Of a stretch of 64,000 bases of DNA, positions 47,040 through 55,386 are shown piece by piece. The first letter of the stretch is position 1, and every line of letters begins with the position of its first letter. The notes under the pieces are model-generated. The model searched no databases. It saw only the letters and a program-made list of their open reading frames with translations, and was not told the DNA's origin. The position numbers and the translations under genes were made by a program. This DNA is from Caldilineaceae bacterium (GTDB taxonomy: Bacteria > Chloroflexota > Anaerolineae > Caldilineales > Caldilineaceae), in assembly GCA_020846635.1 (NCBI GenBank), contig JADLDO010000020.1, positions 186,001 through 250,000 on the forward strand, given 5' to 3'.

Positions 47040-48452
47040 ATGACCCAAGCAAACATTGGCCTGATCGGCCTGGCGGTGATGGGCCAAAATTTAGTGCTAA
47101 ACCTGGAGCGCAACGGCTATACCGTCGCTGTCTATAATCGCACCACCGCGACTATGGAAGAGTTCGTGGCAGATCATCCGGGCAAGAAACTCGTCGGCAG
47201 TAAGACGCTTGAGGAGTTTGTCGCCAGCCTGGAGCGTCCACGCAAAGTCTTGATCATGGTCAAGGCCGGGAAGCCGGTCGATTTGGTGATCGACGGGCTG
47301 TTGCCGCTGTTGGAGCCGGGTGATCTGATCATGGATGGTGGCAATAGCTATTATCGAGACACGGAGCGGCGCAGCGTCGAACTCACTGCCAAAGGGATTC
47401 ACTTTATGGGCGTCGGCGTAAGCGGTGGTGAGGAAGGTGCGCTGTGGGGGCCGAGCATTATGCCCGGCGGGCCGCGCGAAACCTGGTTCAGTGTGCAAAA
47501 GATGTTGGAGGACATCTCGGCCAAAGCGCCCGAAGATGGCAAGCCCTGTGTGGTTTATTTGGGGCCGCGTGGCGCGGGCCATTATGTGAAGATGGTACAC
47601 AATGGCATCGAATATGGTGACATGCAGTTGATCGCCGAGGCCTATGACATTTTGCAGGGCGCGTTGGGGCTTGAGGCGGCGGAACTGGCGGATATTTTCA
47701 GCGAGTGGAACCGGGGTGAACTCGACAGCTTTCTGATTGAGATTACCGCCCAAATTTTCCGTCGCATTGATGAAGAAACCGGACGACCGCTGGTTGACAT
47801 GGTTTTGGATAAGGCGGCGCAAAAGGGAACGGGGAAGTGGACAAGCCAGGATGCGCTTGATCTGGGCGCGCCGATTCCCACGATCAACAGCGCAGTGGTG
47901 GGGCGTATTATTTCCAGCCTCAAGGATGAGCGCGTCGCCGCGTCGAAGGTGCTGCCCGCCCATGCCCAGGAGAAGTATACTGGTGACAAGGCGGCGTTGA
48001 TCGATGCGGTGCGGCAGGCGCTTTATGCCAGCAAGATCAGCGCCTATGCCCAGGGGATGGCGATGTTGGGCATGGCGAGCCAGGAGTATGGCTATGAATT
48101 GAATTTGGGCGATGTCGCTGCCATCTGGCGTGCGGGGTGCATTATTCGCGCTCGTTTCCTTAACCACATCACCGAGGCATTTGCGCGCCAGCCCGACCTG
48201 CCCAATTTGCTGCTGGATGAGCAGTTGGGCCAAGCCGTGGTGGAGCGTTTGCCCGCATGGCGGCATGTGGTGCAGACTGCGGTGGGCATGGGAATTCCCG
48301 CACCGGCCTTTAGCGAGAGCCTAGCCTATTACGATTCCTATCGTAGTGAACGCTTGCCCGCTAATTTGATCCAGGCGCAGCGCGATTACTTTGGCGCACA
48401 TACCTATGAGCGTGTGGACAAGGCGGGGACTTTCCACTCCAGTTGGGAGTAG
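47040..48452 (+). CDS. gnd: 6-phosphogluconate dehydrogenase, decarboxylating
   Basis: 470 residues, the normal long-form length. NADP motif GLAVMGQNL is near 10-18. Substrate motifs are GVGVSGGEEGA and GPSIMPGG, followed by HYVKMVHNGIEYGDMQLIAEAYD, which carries the catalytic lysine and the HNGIEY signature. The C-terminal FHSSW matches the family end. It converts 6-phosphogluconate to ribulose 5-phosphate. The ATG at 47040 with GAGGATG upstream is used. The thioredoxin-like gene follows after 12 nt. Confidence 0.96.
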   Translation: MTQANIGLIGLAVMGQNLVLNLERNGYTVAVYNRTTATMEEFVADHPGKKLVGSKTLEEFVASLERPRKVLIMVKAGKPVDLVIDGLLPLLEPGDLIMDGGNSYYRDTERRSVELTAKGIHFMGVGVSGGEEGALWGPSIMPGGPRETWFSVQKMLEDISAKAPEDGKPCVVYLGPRGAGHYVKMVHNGIEYGDMQLIAEAYDILQGALGLEAAELADIFSEWNRGELDSFLIEITAQIFRRIDEETGRPLVDMVLDKAAQKGTGKWTSQDALDLGAPIPTINSAVVGRIISSLKDERVAASKVLPAHAQEKYTGDKAALIDAVRQALYASKISAYAQGMAMLGMASQEYGYELNLGDVAAIWRAGCIIRARFLNHITEAFARQPDLPNLLLDEQLGQAVVERLPAWRHVVQTAVGMGIPAPAFSESLAYYDSYRSERLPANLIQAQRDYFGAHTYERVDKAGTFHSSWE

Positions 48453-48464
48453 ATCATTCGCGCC

Positions 48465-48989
48465 ATGAATCGTTGGTATCTTTTTTTTGTCACCCTTTTG
48501 ATTGCGGGGCCGCTTTGGTTGTGGTCAAGTCGCTTGCCTATTACCGCCAATCAAGGCGAGTTGACGCCTGAACCGGCGGTAGGCAGACCCGCCCCGGATT
48601 TTACGCTGACGACGGTAGCAGGCGAGACGGTGCAGTTGTCAGCGTTGCGCGGCCAGCCGGTAGTGCTTAATTTTTGGGCCACTTGGTGCGGGCCATGCCG
48701 GAATGAAATGCCCGCGCTGGAGGCCGCATCGCAGCGTTTTGCTGGCGAAGTGGCCTTTATAGGTGTGGATCAAGGTGAGTCGCAAGCAGTGGTGGCGCAG
48801 TATCTCGACGAGTTGGGGGTAACGTTCACCGTGCCGCTGGATAATGATATGGCGGTGGGAGATCGTTACCATGTGGGCGGGCTGCCCACGACCTATTTTG
48901 TCGACGCCGAAGGAATCATCCGCCACATGTGGATGGGCGAGATGAATGCGGTAATTCTGGCCGAGGGAGTGGCGAAGATTTGGCCGTAA
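48465..48989 (+). CDS. TlpA-type membrane-anchored thioredoxin-like protein
   Basis: 174 residues. A signal anchor (about 5-22) precedes an AhpC/TSA-Redoxin fold with WCGPC (C75, C78) and cis-proline region GLPTTYFVD. The [18 protein letters not shown] insert is typical of ResA and TlpA proteins. It acts outside the membrane as a disulfide reductase, for example in cytochrome maturation. No ccd or cytochrome gene is adjacent. It is 12 nt after gnd and probably co-transcribed. Confidence 0.9.
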   Translation: MNRWYLFFVTLLIAGPLWLWSSRLPITANQGELTPEPAVGRPAPDFTLTTVAGETVQLSALRGQPVVLNFWATWCGPCRNEMPALEAASQRFAGEVAFIGVDQGESQAVVAQYLDELGVTFTVPLDNDMAVGDRYHVGGLPTTYFVDAEGIIRHMWMGEMNAVILAEGVAKIWP

Positions 48990-49119
48990 GGTCGTGATTC
49001 TTTTGCCGTATTCTAATCTGCTCATAATACCCTTGATGGCTCGAACGTCTTCTACTGTGATGCCAGTGCATTTCCGTTGGTGATATGACAGCCCTGGAAT
49101 CCGCTGTGGAGGTGACCAT

Positions 49120-49407
49120 ATGACTAAAGAATTAAAGCGCATTACGTTCGACGAATTTGCAAGCAATCTCGCGCTCTTCTTCAAACAAGTGATCGATGAT
49201 CACGAGACGGTTGTTGTAGAGAACGATGAAGGGGAGAGGATTGTAGTCCAACCGCTACCCACCCCGACGAGCGAGAGAATCCTGACCGAAGATGATTACC
49301 TTGCATTTCGTTCGGCATTCGGCGGCTGGGCCGATGTCGACACCGACAGTCTCAAAAAAGCTATCTATGAAAGCCGCAAGTTATCTCGCCCTCCTGTTAA
49401 CTTATGA
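49120..49407 (+). CDS. VapB-like antitoxin (Phd/YefM-type)
   Basis: 95 residues. The N-terminal half (ITFDEFASNLALFFKQVIDD, then ETVVVENDEGERIVV) has the alpha/beta layout of Phd/YefM DNA-binding antitoxins. The C-terminal half is the likely toxin-binding tail. A near-perfect ribosome site GGAGGTGA precedes the ATG. Its stop overlaps the toxin start as ATGA, so the pair is translationally coupled. Antitoxins of this kind usually repress their own promoter. Confidence 0.75.
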   Translation: MTKELKRITFDEFASNLALFFKQVIDDHETVVVENDEGERIVVQPLPTPTSERILTEDDYLAFRSAFGGWADVDTDSLKKAIYESRKLSRPPVNL

Positions 49408-49799
49408 GATATTTGATTGACACGGATTGGTTGATTGACTATCTTAAGGGAAAAGCGACAGCGGGCCAGTTGCTGGATCAACTGGTTCGCGAAGGAATTG
49501 CCATTAGTCTGATTACCTATGGGGAAATTCTGGAAGGGATTTACTACGGAAGAGAACCCAAACGCCAGGAGCAGATTTTTCGTGCCTTCTTGCAAGCGAC
49601 CCCTATTCTTCCCCTTATGGAAAGTAGTATGGAGCGTTTTGCTCATATCCGAGGGGGGCTGCGCGCTCAAGGACAACTCATCGGTGACGCTGATATTCTG
49701 ATTGCCGCTATTGCGCTTGACCACGACCTCACACTGGTCACCCAGAACGTTAGTCACTTTCGCCGCATTCCAAACCTTACATTGTATCAACAGAAGTAG
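49404..49799 (+). CDS. VapC-type PIN-domain ribonuclease toxin
   Basis: 131 residues. The PIN acidic residues are visible: D6 (IDTDWLIDYL), E41 (TYGEILEG), D95 and D97 (IGDADILIAA), and a late TQNVSHF block where N115 replaces the frequent fourth Asp. VapC toxins cut tRNA or rRNA. The last 23 nt overlap the 3' end of the convergent O-antigen ligase-like gene, so transcription from either side may interfere. The pair sits between unrelated genes, which suggests acquisition. Confidence 0.88.
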   Translation: MRYLIDTDWLIDYLKGKATAGQLLDQLVREGIAISLITYGEILEGIYYGREPKRQEQIFRAFLQATPILPLMESSMERFAHIRGGLRAQGQLIGDADILIAAIALDHDLTLVTQNVSHFRRIPNLTLYQQK

Positions 49800-51957
49800 C
49801 GGTTGGCGCGGCCACTCCAGGCAGCATCGTCAGCAGCACCCAGACGAGCATCAGGTCGGGGACGGCGTAGCTGAGGTCGATGAGGCCGTGGCTGAGGGCG
49901 GCGACCATCGCTGCCAGGCTGCCGAGCCAGAGGGCGGCGTCGAGGTGTCGCGCCGGGGGCGTGAGCCGTAATTGCTGCCAGTTGGCGCGCAGACCCGTCA
50001 TCCACCAGCGCAGCCCCAAGACCATCCCCACCAGCCCCAAACGTGTCCACCAATCCAGAAGCCAACTATGAGGGTGATTGAGGTTCGGCTCTTGCCATGC
50101 CGCAGGAAGGATGTATTGGGTGCGGTAGGCATAGAGAAAGTTGTCCGGGCCAACACCCAACCAGGGATGGTCGAGCATCATCTGGAGCGAACTGCGCCAG
50201 AGTTGGAGCCGGGTAAAGCCGGTGCCGCTGTCAAAGTCCAGCAGCCGTTGGAAGCGTTCCGTACCCAGGAAGGGTACGAGTGCCAGCAGCGCCATCCCTG
50301 CCACTGCTGCCAGCCACCAAAGCGGTCGTGTGGAGGCCTCTTGACGACGCAGCACGATAAGCCCACCGAGCCAGAGCGTGGCGAGTCCGGCGGGCAGCCC
50401 CAGAATCAGCGCCCCTTTGCTAAAGGTCAAGAGCAGCACGCCCCCTTGAACCGCCGCGGCCCCCAATGCCAGCCAGCGGCGGTTGCCGTTGGGCAAAAGC
50501 AGGAGCAGCGCCAGCGTCGGCATGAGCGTGCGTTCAAGATAGAGGGCGAGGTTATTGGGCGAACCGTAGAGGCTGCGCACGCGGTGAACCCCTTCGGCTT
50601 CGATAAGCATGGCATCGGTGGCAAATTGGCCGAGTCCGATGAGGGCAATCACCACCCCACCTACGATCCATGCCAGGAGCAGCAGCCAGGGTGCGGCGGG
50701 GTCGGCGCGGCAGGCGTTGAGAAGCAGGGCAAAGAGCGCCGCGGCCAGAAAGACTGTGCGCCATTCCCGCAGGGCAACATCGCCATAGAATGCGGCACTG
50801 GCGGCAATCAGTGTCCACCCTGCCAGGGTGATGATCAAGGGGAGAGCAGAACCCCATCCGCGCCGAGCAACGTCAGGTCTAGCTATGAACCATGCACAGA
50901 GAGCAATCACCAGACCCCCCAGCACACCCACATCAATCAGGTTGGTGGCGCGGCCGGGTAAGATGGGCAGGGTTTGGCTGTAATAAAAGGGAAGGGCAAA
51001 GAGTAACGCCGCGGCCCATAGCGTTGGCTGGCGCAGAGACGCATAGCCAAGCAGTGCCAACCCCGTTGGCCCCAGCCACCAGAGGCGCAGCACAATCGCG
51101 GCGGCGACTAGCAATGCGCCCACCAATGCCAGGATCATGCGGGTACGCGGATGGCTGAGGGGTGTGGTCAGCCCGGTGAGCAGATTGCCAAGTTGGATTG
51201 CGCCGGGGATGGCTCCGTTCACGCGCATGGGGTTGGCGCGTACGGCGAGCAGAAGCAGGCCAATGCCCAGCACGATCAGGGCTACAAAGGGCCAACGGGG
51301 CAATCCCGGCGGGCTTTGTGCATCGACAGCCACAGCACGCAAGGGCGTTTGTCCCCAACTGCGCCAGACTTCGACACGTACCGTATGGCTCCGGTTGGTC
51401 CCCCTGTCGGGCGTGCGGTCACGGTGAACCAAGACCCATTGGGGTGATGGGCCATCGTCATGCTGCAATTCGGGGGCGTAGAAGGTGCGATAGCCTGCAC
51501 GCTCTCCCTGCTGGTTGCGATTGCCGGGGATCAGCACCAGGCGATTGGCGGGCGTGCCATCCACCGTGATATAGAGATAGCCCCAATAGTCACCCTGGGC
51601 GAGTTGCAGCAACAGATCTGTGCCTACGTAGTCAAAGGTCAGGACGCCCGATGGCTGCGCCCAGGGGTCAGCCGGTTCGCCAGGGTCGGCCCCATCCGTT
51701 GTAACTGTCCAGCCGGGGCTATAGGTAAAGGGCGGGCTGTCCATTGTGGCGACCGCGCCGGGAGCAAGGACCTCTACAGTTGTCGGTGTGGCGGGTACGT
51801 GAGGCGGGGCGGGCGGCGATGCCCAGCGCAGGCCCACGGCTCCAATGAGCAGCAGCAGGGCAGCAAGCGCCAGCCAGATTCGTGGCAGCCATGCACTTTG
51901 GCGAGGCGTCGGCGGTGGATGAGGTGTAGGCAGTGGGCGGGGCGTGCGCGCGGTCAT
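49777..51957 (-). CDS. O-antigen ligase/polymerase-like membrane protein (Wzy_C)
   Basis: 726 residues with about 12 membrane segments. A N-terminal single segment (about 25-43) and a ~160-residue extracytoplasmic domain precede the Wzy_C core. Signatures of the family are LYGSPNNLALYLERT and WLGVGPDNFLYAYRT followed by HPHSWLLDWWTRLGLVG, with the conserved histidines. It probably joins or polymerises surface polysaccharide at the outer face of the membrane. The extra N-terminal beta domain is unusual. It overlaps the vapC-like gene tail to tail by 23 nt. Confidence 0.85.
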   Translation of the reverse strand: MTARTPRPLPTPHPPPTPRQSAWLPRIWLALAALLLLIGAVGLRWASPPAPPHVPATPTTVEVLAPGAVATMDSPPFTYSPGWTVTTDGADPGEPADPWAQPSGVLTFDYVGTDLLLQLAQGDYWGYLYITVDGTPANRLVLIPGNRNQQGERAGYRTFYAPELQHDDGPSPQWVLVHRDRTPDRGTNRSHTVRVEVWRSWGQTPLRAVAVDAQSPPGLPRWPFVALIVLGIGLLLLAVRANPMRVNGAIPGAIQLGNLLTGLTTPLSHPRTRMILALVGALLVAAAIVLRLWWLGPTGLALLGYASLRQPTLWAAALLFALPFYYSQTLPILPGRATNLIDVGVLGGLVIALCAWFIARPDVARRGWGSALPLIITLAGWTLIAASAAFYGDVALREWRTVFLAAALFALLLNACRADPAAPWLLLLAWIVGGVVIALIGLGQFATDAMLIEAEGVHRVRSLYGSPNNLALYLERTLMPTLALLLLLPNGNRRWLALGAAAVQGGVLLLTFSKGALILGLPAGLATLWLGGLIVLRRQEASTRPLWWLAAVAGMALLALVPFLGTERFQRLLDFDSGTGFTRLQLWRSSLQMMLDHPWLGVGPDNFLYAYRTQYILPAAWQEPNLNHPHSWLLDWWTRLGLVGMVLGLRWWMTGLRANWQQLRLTPPARHLDAALWLGSLAAMVAALSHGLIDLSYAVPDLMLVWVLLTMLPGVAAPTATSVDTM

Positions 51958-52045
51958 AGGGGCATGGTATCATAAGGCAGGTAGGGCGGGGCAATCACAG
52001 AATAGCAAGAATGGCAAAGCGGAGCCCCCGCAAGCTGCCTCAAAA

Positions 52046-52074
52046 TTGACCGGCTGCGCCTGCACAGCTATAAT
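52046..52074 (+). promoter_or_regulatory. Promoter of the beta-solenoid-like gene
   Basis: TTGACC (52046-52051), 17-nt spacer, perfect TATAAT (52069-52074). The ATG is 53 nt downstream. Confidence 0.8.
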
Positions 52075-52127
52075 AACCGTTGCGCCTTTTTTCGGTGTCG
52101 CGTAGGGGCCGAGAGGGAAGGAAAATC

Positions 52128-52640
52128 ATGGCTGAATCTGAGCGTGAACCACAACATAACCCGCTGGAAGATGTGGCTGCGGCTGCAAGCGATAGCCTCC
52201 ACGGGCAGACAGTCTCCCTCACCGGCAGCGCCACGCGCCGCGTCGATGCGGGTCAAGTAAAGATGCAAGCGTCGTCGGCAGGCAGTATCAAGAGCCACGC
52301 CGCCCACTTGGAAAATTCGGCTGCCGGGCTGGTGACGGCAGGGTCGGTTGAGACACACGATAGTGCGATTGGCTTGACCTTTGGCCGCGAGGTGCATCTG
52401 TCCGAGTCGGCTACGCCGCTGATTGTCGCCGCGAAGGTAGAGGCTGCTGAGGTGCGTACCGTGTTGCTCGCGTCCGGTAAGGTGCAAGGCAATGTGCAGG
52501 CAGTCTTTACCCTTTGGTCGGCACTGGCTGCCGGCTTTGGGCTGGGTGCGGCGCTGATCGGTTTGGGGCAACTGCTCTCTCGCCGTGTACCCGCGTCAAA
52601 GGCTGCGTCACAGCGCACGAACGCTGCGGCGAAAAAATAA
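52128..52640 (+). CDS. Beta-solenoid-like membrane-anchored protein, unknown
   Basis: 170 residues. Positions 25-120 have a short-period pattern of alternating small and hydrophobic residues (SLTGSATRRVDAGQVKMQAS, SAIGLTFGREVHL, VEAAEVRTVLLASGKVQG), which suggests a right-handed beta-solenoid like bactofilins. A membrane segment (about 126-147) and a basic tail follow. Bactofilins polymerise at the membrane; this is analogy, not a family match. GGGAAGG precedes the ATG, and the promoter is strong. The next gene is rplY. Confidence 0.65.
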   Translation: MAESEREPQHNPLEDVAAAASDSLHGQTVSLTGSATRRVDAGQVKMQASSAGSIKSHAAHLENSAAGLVTAGSVETHDSAIGLTFGREVHLSESATPLIVAAKVEAAEVRTVLLASGKVQGNVQAVFTLWSALAAGFGLGAALIGLGQLLSRRVPASKAASQRTNAAAKK

Positions 52641-52705
52641 TGCGTAGAAATGTGTAAACAAAATCCTGTTATCCTGGAATTGATTTGTTCAGAGGAGTTA
52701 GGTCC

Positions 52706-53347
52706 ATGTCTGTATTAAAATTGGATGCCCAGCCGCGCAGCCTGACGGGGCGCAAGGTTCGGCAGTTGCGAACGCAGGGGCTGGTCCCGGTTGTCGTCTA
52801 TGGCAACAACCAACCGGCAGTGAATCTGCAAGTGAGTGCTCGCAATTTGGAAACCACGCTGCGCCACGGTGGCTTTTCGCAATTGGTGCAGGTCGATGTG
52901 CAGGGGGGTGGCTCGCACAACGTCTTGGTGCGTGAAATTCAGCGTCATCCTGTCAGCCATGCTTTCGTCCATGTTGATCTGTATGCCGTGAGCATGACCG
53001 AGAAGCAGCGTACCACTGTGCAAGTCGTTTCAGTTGGCAAGCCTACGGCCTTCTTGACAGGCTTCACGATCCTGCAAGAGAAGGATGCGGTCGAGGTCGA
53101 GGCACTCCCAGCTGATATTCCGGCCAGCATTGAGGTGGATGTCACCGCGCTGGAATTGGAACGCCCGATCACCGCTGCCGATCTGCCTGCCATCCCTGGT
53201 GTGGAATATCTGGATGAACCGGCGGAGATCCTCTTCGTTATGCTGGCCCCGCGTGTCCAGGAAGAAGAAGAGGAAGTTGCCGAGGCCGAGGGCATGGAAG
53301 AGCCGGAAGTTGTGGGCCGTGGCAAGGAAGACGAGGACGAAGAGTAA
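52706..53347 (+). CDS. rplY: Ribosomal protein bL25 (long CTC form)
   Basis: 213 residues. The bL25 domain (LKLDAQPRSLTGRKVRQLR, LVPVVVYG, VLVREIQRHPVSHAFVHVDLYAVS) is followed by the CTC/TL5 beta domain (about 95-185) and an acidic Glu-rich tail. It binds 5S rRNA. The ATG at 52706 has AGAGGAGTTAGG upstream. It stands alone and is ended by a strong terminator shared with the convergent M23 gene. No pth gene follows, unlike many genomes. Confidence 0.95.
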   Translation: MSVLKLDAQPRSLTGRKVRQLRTQGLVPVVVYGNNQPAVNLQVSARNLETTLRHGGFSQLVQVDVQGGGSHNVLVREIQRHPVSHAFVHVDLYAVSMTEKQRTTVQVVSVGKPTAFLTGFTILQEKDAVEVEALPADIPASIEVDVTALELERPITAADLPAIPGVEYLDEPAEILFVMLAPRVQEEEEEVAEAEGMEEPEVVGRGKEDEDEE

Positions 53348-53392
53348 GTCTCTTTCCAGGTTGCACTTCCCAAGCTATATGAGGGTAGATCA

Positions 53393-53427
53393 AGCGCCAA
53401 TTCCCATCTGGGGGTTGGCGCTTTTTA
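53393..53427. terminator. Terminator after rplY
   Basis: Stem AGCGCCAA (53393-53400) with TTGGCGCT (53415-53422), inner CCC/GGG pairing and a run of T. It lies between convergent genes. Confidence 0.85.
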
Positions 53428-53440
53428 TTGATGTAGATCG

Positions 53441-54739
53441 CTAGGGGGCGTTCAAAGGGCGCTCGATAAATTGCATGGGGTCAACGCTAATGCCATAGAT
53501 GCGCAGCTCCCAGTGCAGGTGTGCGCCGGTGCTGAGGCCCGTGTTGCCCGATATGCCGAGGATGTCGCCTGTAGAGATGGTTTGTCCCGGCGTGACCTTA
53601 ATCTCGCTTAGATGCCAATAGCCGCTAAAGACGCCGCCGCCGTGGTCAAGGATGACGGCGTTGCCGCGCACATTGAGCGCTTCAGCCAACGCCACGACGC
53701 CATCGCCGGGGGCCATCACCGGGACTCCCGCAGGCACGCCGAAATCCTGCCCCTCATGGTAGCTGGCATAGGGGCCGCCGTTGTAGGAGCGCCGCGTGCC
53801 ATAGGGGTCGGAGGTTGGATATTCGGTGGAGATAGGGCGCGAGAAGACGTCAGTCCAATAGAGCGTAGGGGTGCGCTGCGACCAAACTGCCGTAACCTTC
53901 TCCAATTCGGGTTGAACAATGTCAGGGGAAAGCAAGCCACCGCGGTCATCGGGAAGATTGATTTCGACGCTGGCATAGGGGCCTTCTGCCACGGCCACCG
54001 GCCACGAGTGGCTCAAGGGCAGGCCGTTGCTGGCGGTGTAGGAGACGGTCAGCCAGTAAGAGCTTGGCGCAATCAGTGCGGGTACAGGCAAATAGGCGAA
54101 GTAACGGTTGGGCGCATCGGCGAGAGGCAAAAAGGTGATGGGCAGCCCATTCCAGTTGCCGCTGATTTCGCGCGGGGCTATGGTCTCGACCAGCACGCTG
54201 CCGGTTCGCCCCTGGGTGAGTTGGGACGGGACTGTGACCATGCGCACCGCGCCAAAGCGCAGCGGTTCGCTGCCCGCTGCCTCGCGCGGTATCCAGAGCG
54301 GCTGGCCCGGAAAGAGACGCGCCGCAGGGTCAATGGCATTGAGCGCGCTCAATTGCTCGACGCCCAGACCATAGCGCGCGGCTAAAGCATTCAGCGTATC
54401 GCCAGGACGCGCACGCACAACGGCGACGTCTGCCGCAGGGAGGCCAATGGTGGAGCCATCCGTCGCACCTTCGCTTGTAGCAGGAGGCGGGATCAGGAGC
54501 GTTTGGCCGACTTCGAGCAGATTAGGATCGGTGATGCCATTGAAGGCGACTAGCTCGTCCAACGTTACACCAAATTGTTGGGCGATCTCAAAGAGCGTGT
54601 CGCCAGCGACCACTGTGTAGGAGCGTGCTTCAGTCTCGCTTTGGGCGAGGGCTGCGTGATAGGAAACGAGACCTAGCCCGCCTGCCAACAAGAGTGCCCA
54701 TAGCATCATCCCCCAAATGGATCGGGGTAGACGGTACAT
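53441..54739 (-). CDS. LysM-M23 cell-wall peptidase
   Basis: 432 residues. A signal segment (about 9-30) is followed by two LysM domains (about 40-86, YTVVAGDTLFEIAQQFGV, and 106-150, VRARPGDTLNALAARYGL). A beta-rich linker domain of ~150 residues follows. The M23 domain at 320-420 has H328 and D332 (HEGQDFG), H376 (YWHL) and H409 (HLHWEL), all the zinc and catalytic residues. It probably cuts peptidoglycan cross-bridges. The frame is open upstream into hpt, but ATG 54739 lies 4 nt after the hpt stop and gives the signal peptide. Confidence 0.92.
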   Translation of the reverse strand: MYRLPRSIWGMMLWALLLAGGLGLVSYHAALAQSETEARSYTVVAGDTLFEIAQQFGVTLDELVAFNGITDPNLLEVGQTLLIPPPATSEGATDGSTIGLPAADVAVVRARPGDTLNALAARYGLGVEQLSALNAIDPAARLFPGQPLWIPREAAGSEPLRFGAVRMVTVPSQLTQGRTGSVLVETIAPREISGNWNGLPITFLPLADAPNRYFAYLPVPALIAPSSYWLTVSYTASNGLPLSHSWPVAVAEGPYASVEINLPDDRGGLLSPDIVQPELEKVTAVWSQRTPTLYWTDVFSRPISTEYPTSDPYGTRRSYNGGPYASYHEGQDFGVPAGVPVMAPGDGVVALAEALNVRGNAVILDHGGGVFSGYWHLSEIKVTPGQTISTGDILGISGNTGLSTGAHLHWELRIYGISVDPMQFIERPLNAP

Positions 54740-54743
54740 AGAG

Positions 54744-55367
54744 TTAGGCTTCTTTGCCTGTGGTTGGCTCTGGACGCGCTTCTGCAGGAGCCACGCTGTA
54801 AATTTCGGGTTTGAGGACACCGATATAGGGGAGATTGCGATAGATTTCATTGTAATCAAGGCCATAGCCGACTACGAAGTCGTTCGGAATGGAAAAGCCC
54901 ACCCAATCCACCTGGGTCACGACTTCACGGCGATCCGGCTTATCAAGCAAGGTGACGATACGTAAACTCGCAGGTTGACGCTCCTGCAAAATACGCACCA
55001 GATAGTTGAGCGTGTTGCCACTGTCGATGATGTCTTCGACAATCAGCACATTGCGCCCCTCGATGGACTTGTTGAGGTCCTTGAGGATGCGGACGACGCC
55101 GCTGGTGCGAGTCCCTGCGCCATAGCTGCTGGTTGCCATGAAGTCGATCTCGTGGGGGAGGTTGATGGCACGAATCAGATCGGCCATGAAGATGATGCTG
55201 CCCTTGAGCACCGAAATCAGCAGCAGGTCTTGACCGCGATAGGCATCGGCAATTTCGGCCCCAAGCTCGCGGATGCGCGCCTGAATCGTCGCAGCATCAA
55301 TTAAGACACGTTCAATGGCATCTTCCAGCGGCAGGTTGCGGAGGGTGGCGGAATGATGATTCGACAT
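54744..55367 (-). CDS. hpt: Hypoxanthine phosphoribosyltransferase
   Basis: 207 residues. The PRPP loop reads VLIVEDIIDSGNTL, the flexible loop region SSYGAGTRTSG and the hydrophobic purine-binding block DWVGFSIPNDFVVGYGLDYN. It salvages hypoxanthine and guanine. The upstream frame is open to 55616, but ATG 55367 has CAGGAGAGA before it. It lies 19 nt after the GH99-like gene and close to tilS on the same strand; tilS-hpt linkage is common in bacteria, here broken by four other genes. Confidence 0.95.
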   Translation of the reverse strand: MSNHHSATLRNLPLEDAIERVLIDAATIQARIRELGAEIADAYRGQDLLLISVLKGSIIFMADLIRAINLPHEIDFMATSSYGAGTRTSGVVRILKDLNKSIEGRNVLIVEDIIDSGNTLNYLVRILQERQPASLRIVTLLDKPDRREVVTQVDWVGFSIPNDFVVGYGLDYNEIYRNLPYIGVLKPEIYSVAPAEARPEPTTGKEA

Positions 55368-55386
55368 AGCTCTCTCCTGGCTGGTT

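Noticed and set aside
48916..49184. Possible minus-strand gene fragments upstream of the VapB-like gene
   Set aside because: Overlapping frames extend into tlpA-like and vapB-like coding sequence, without ribosome sites or family motifs.
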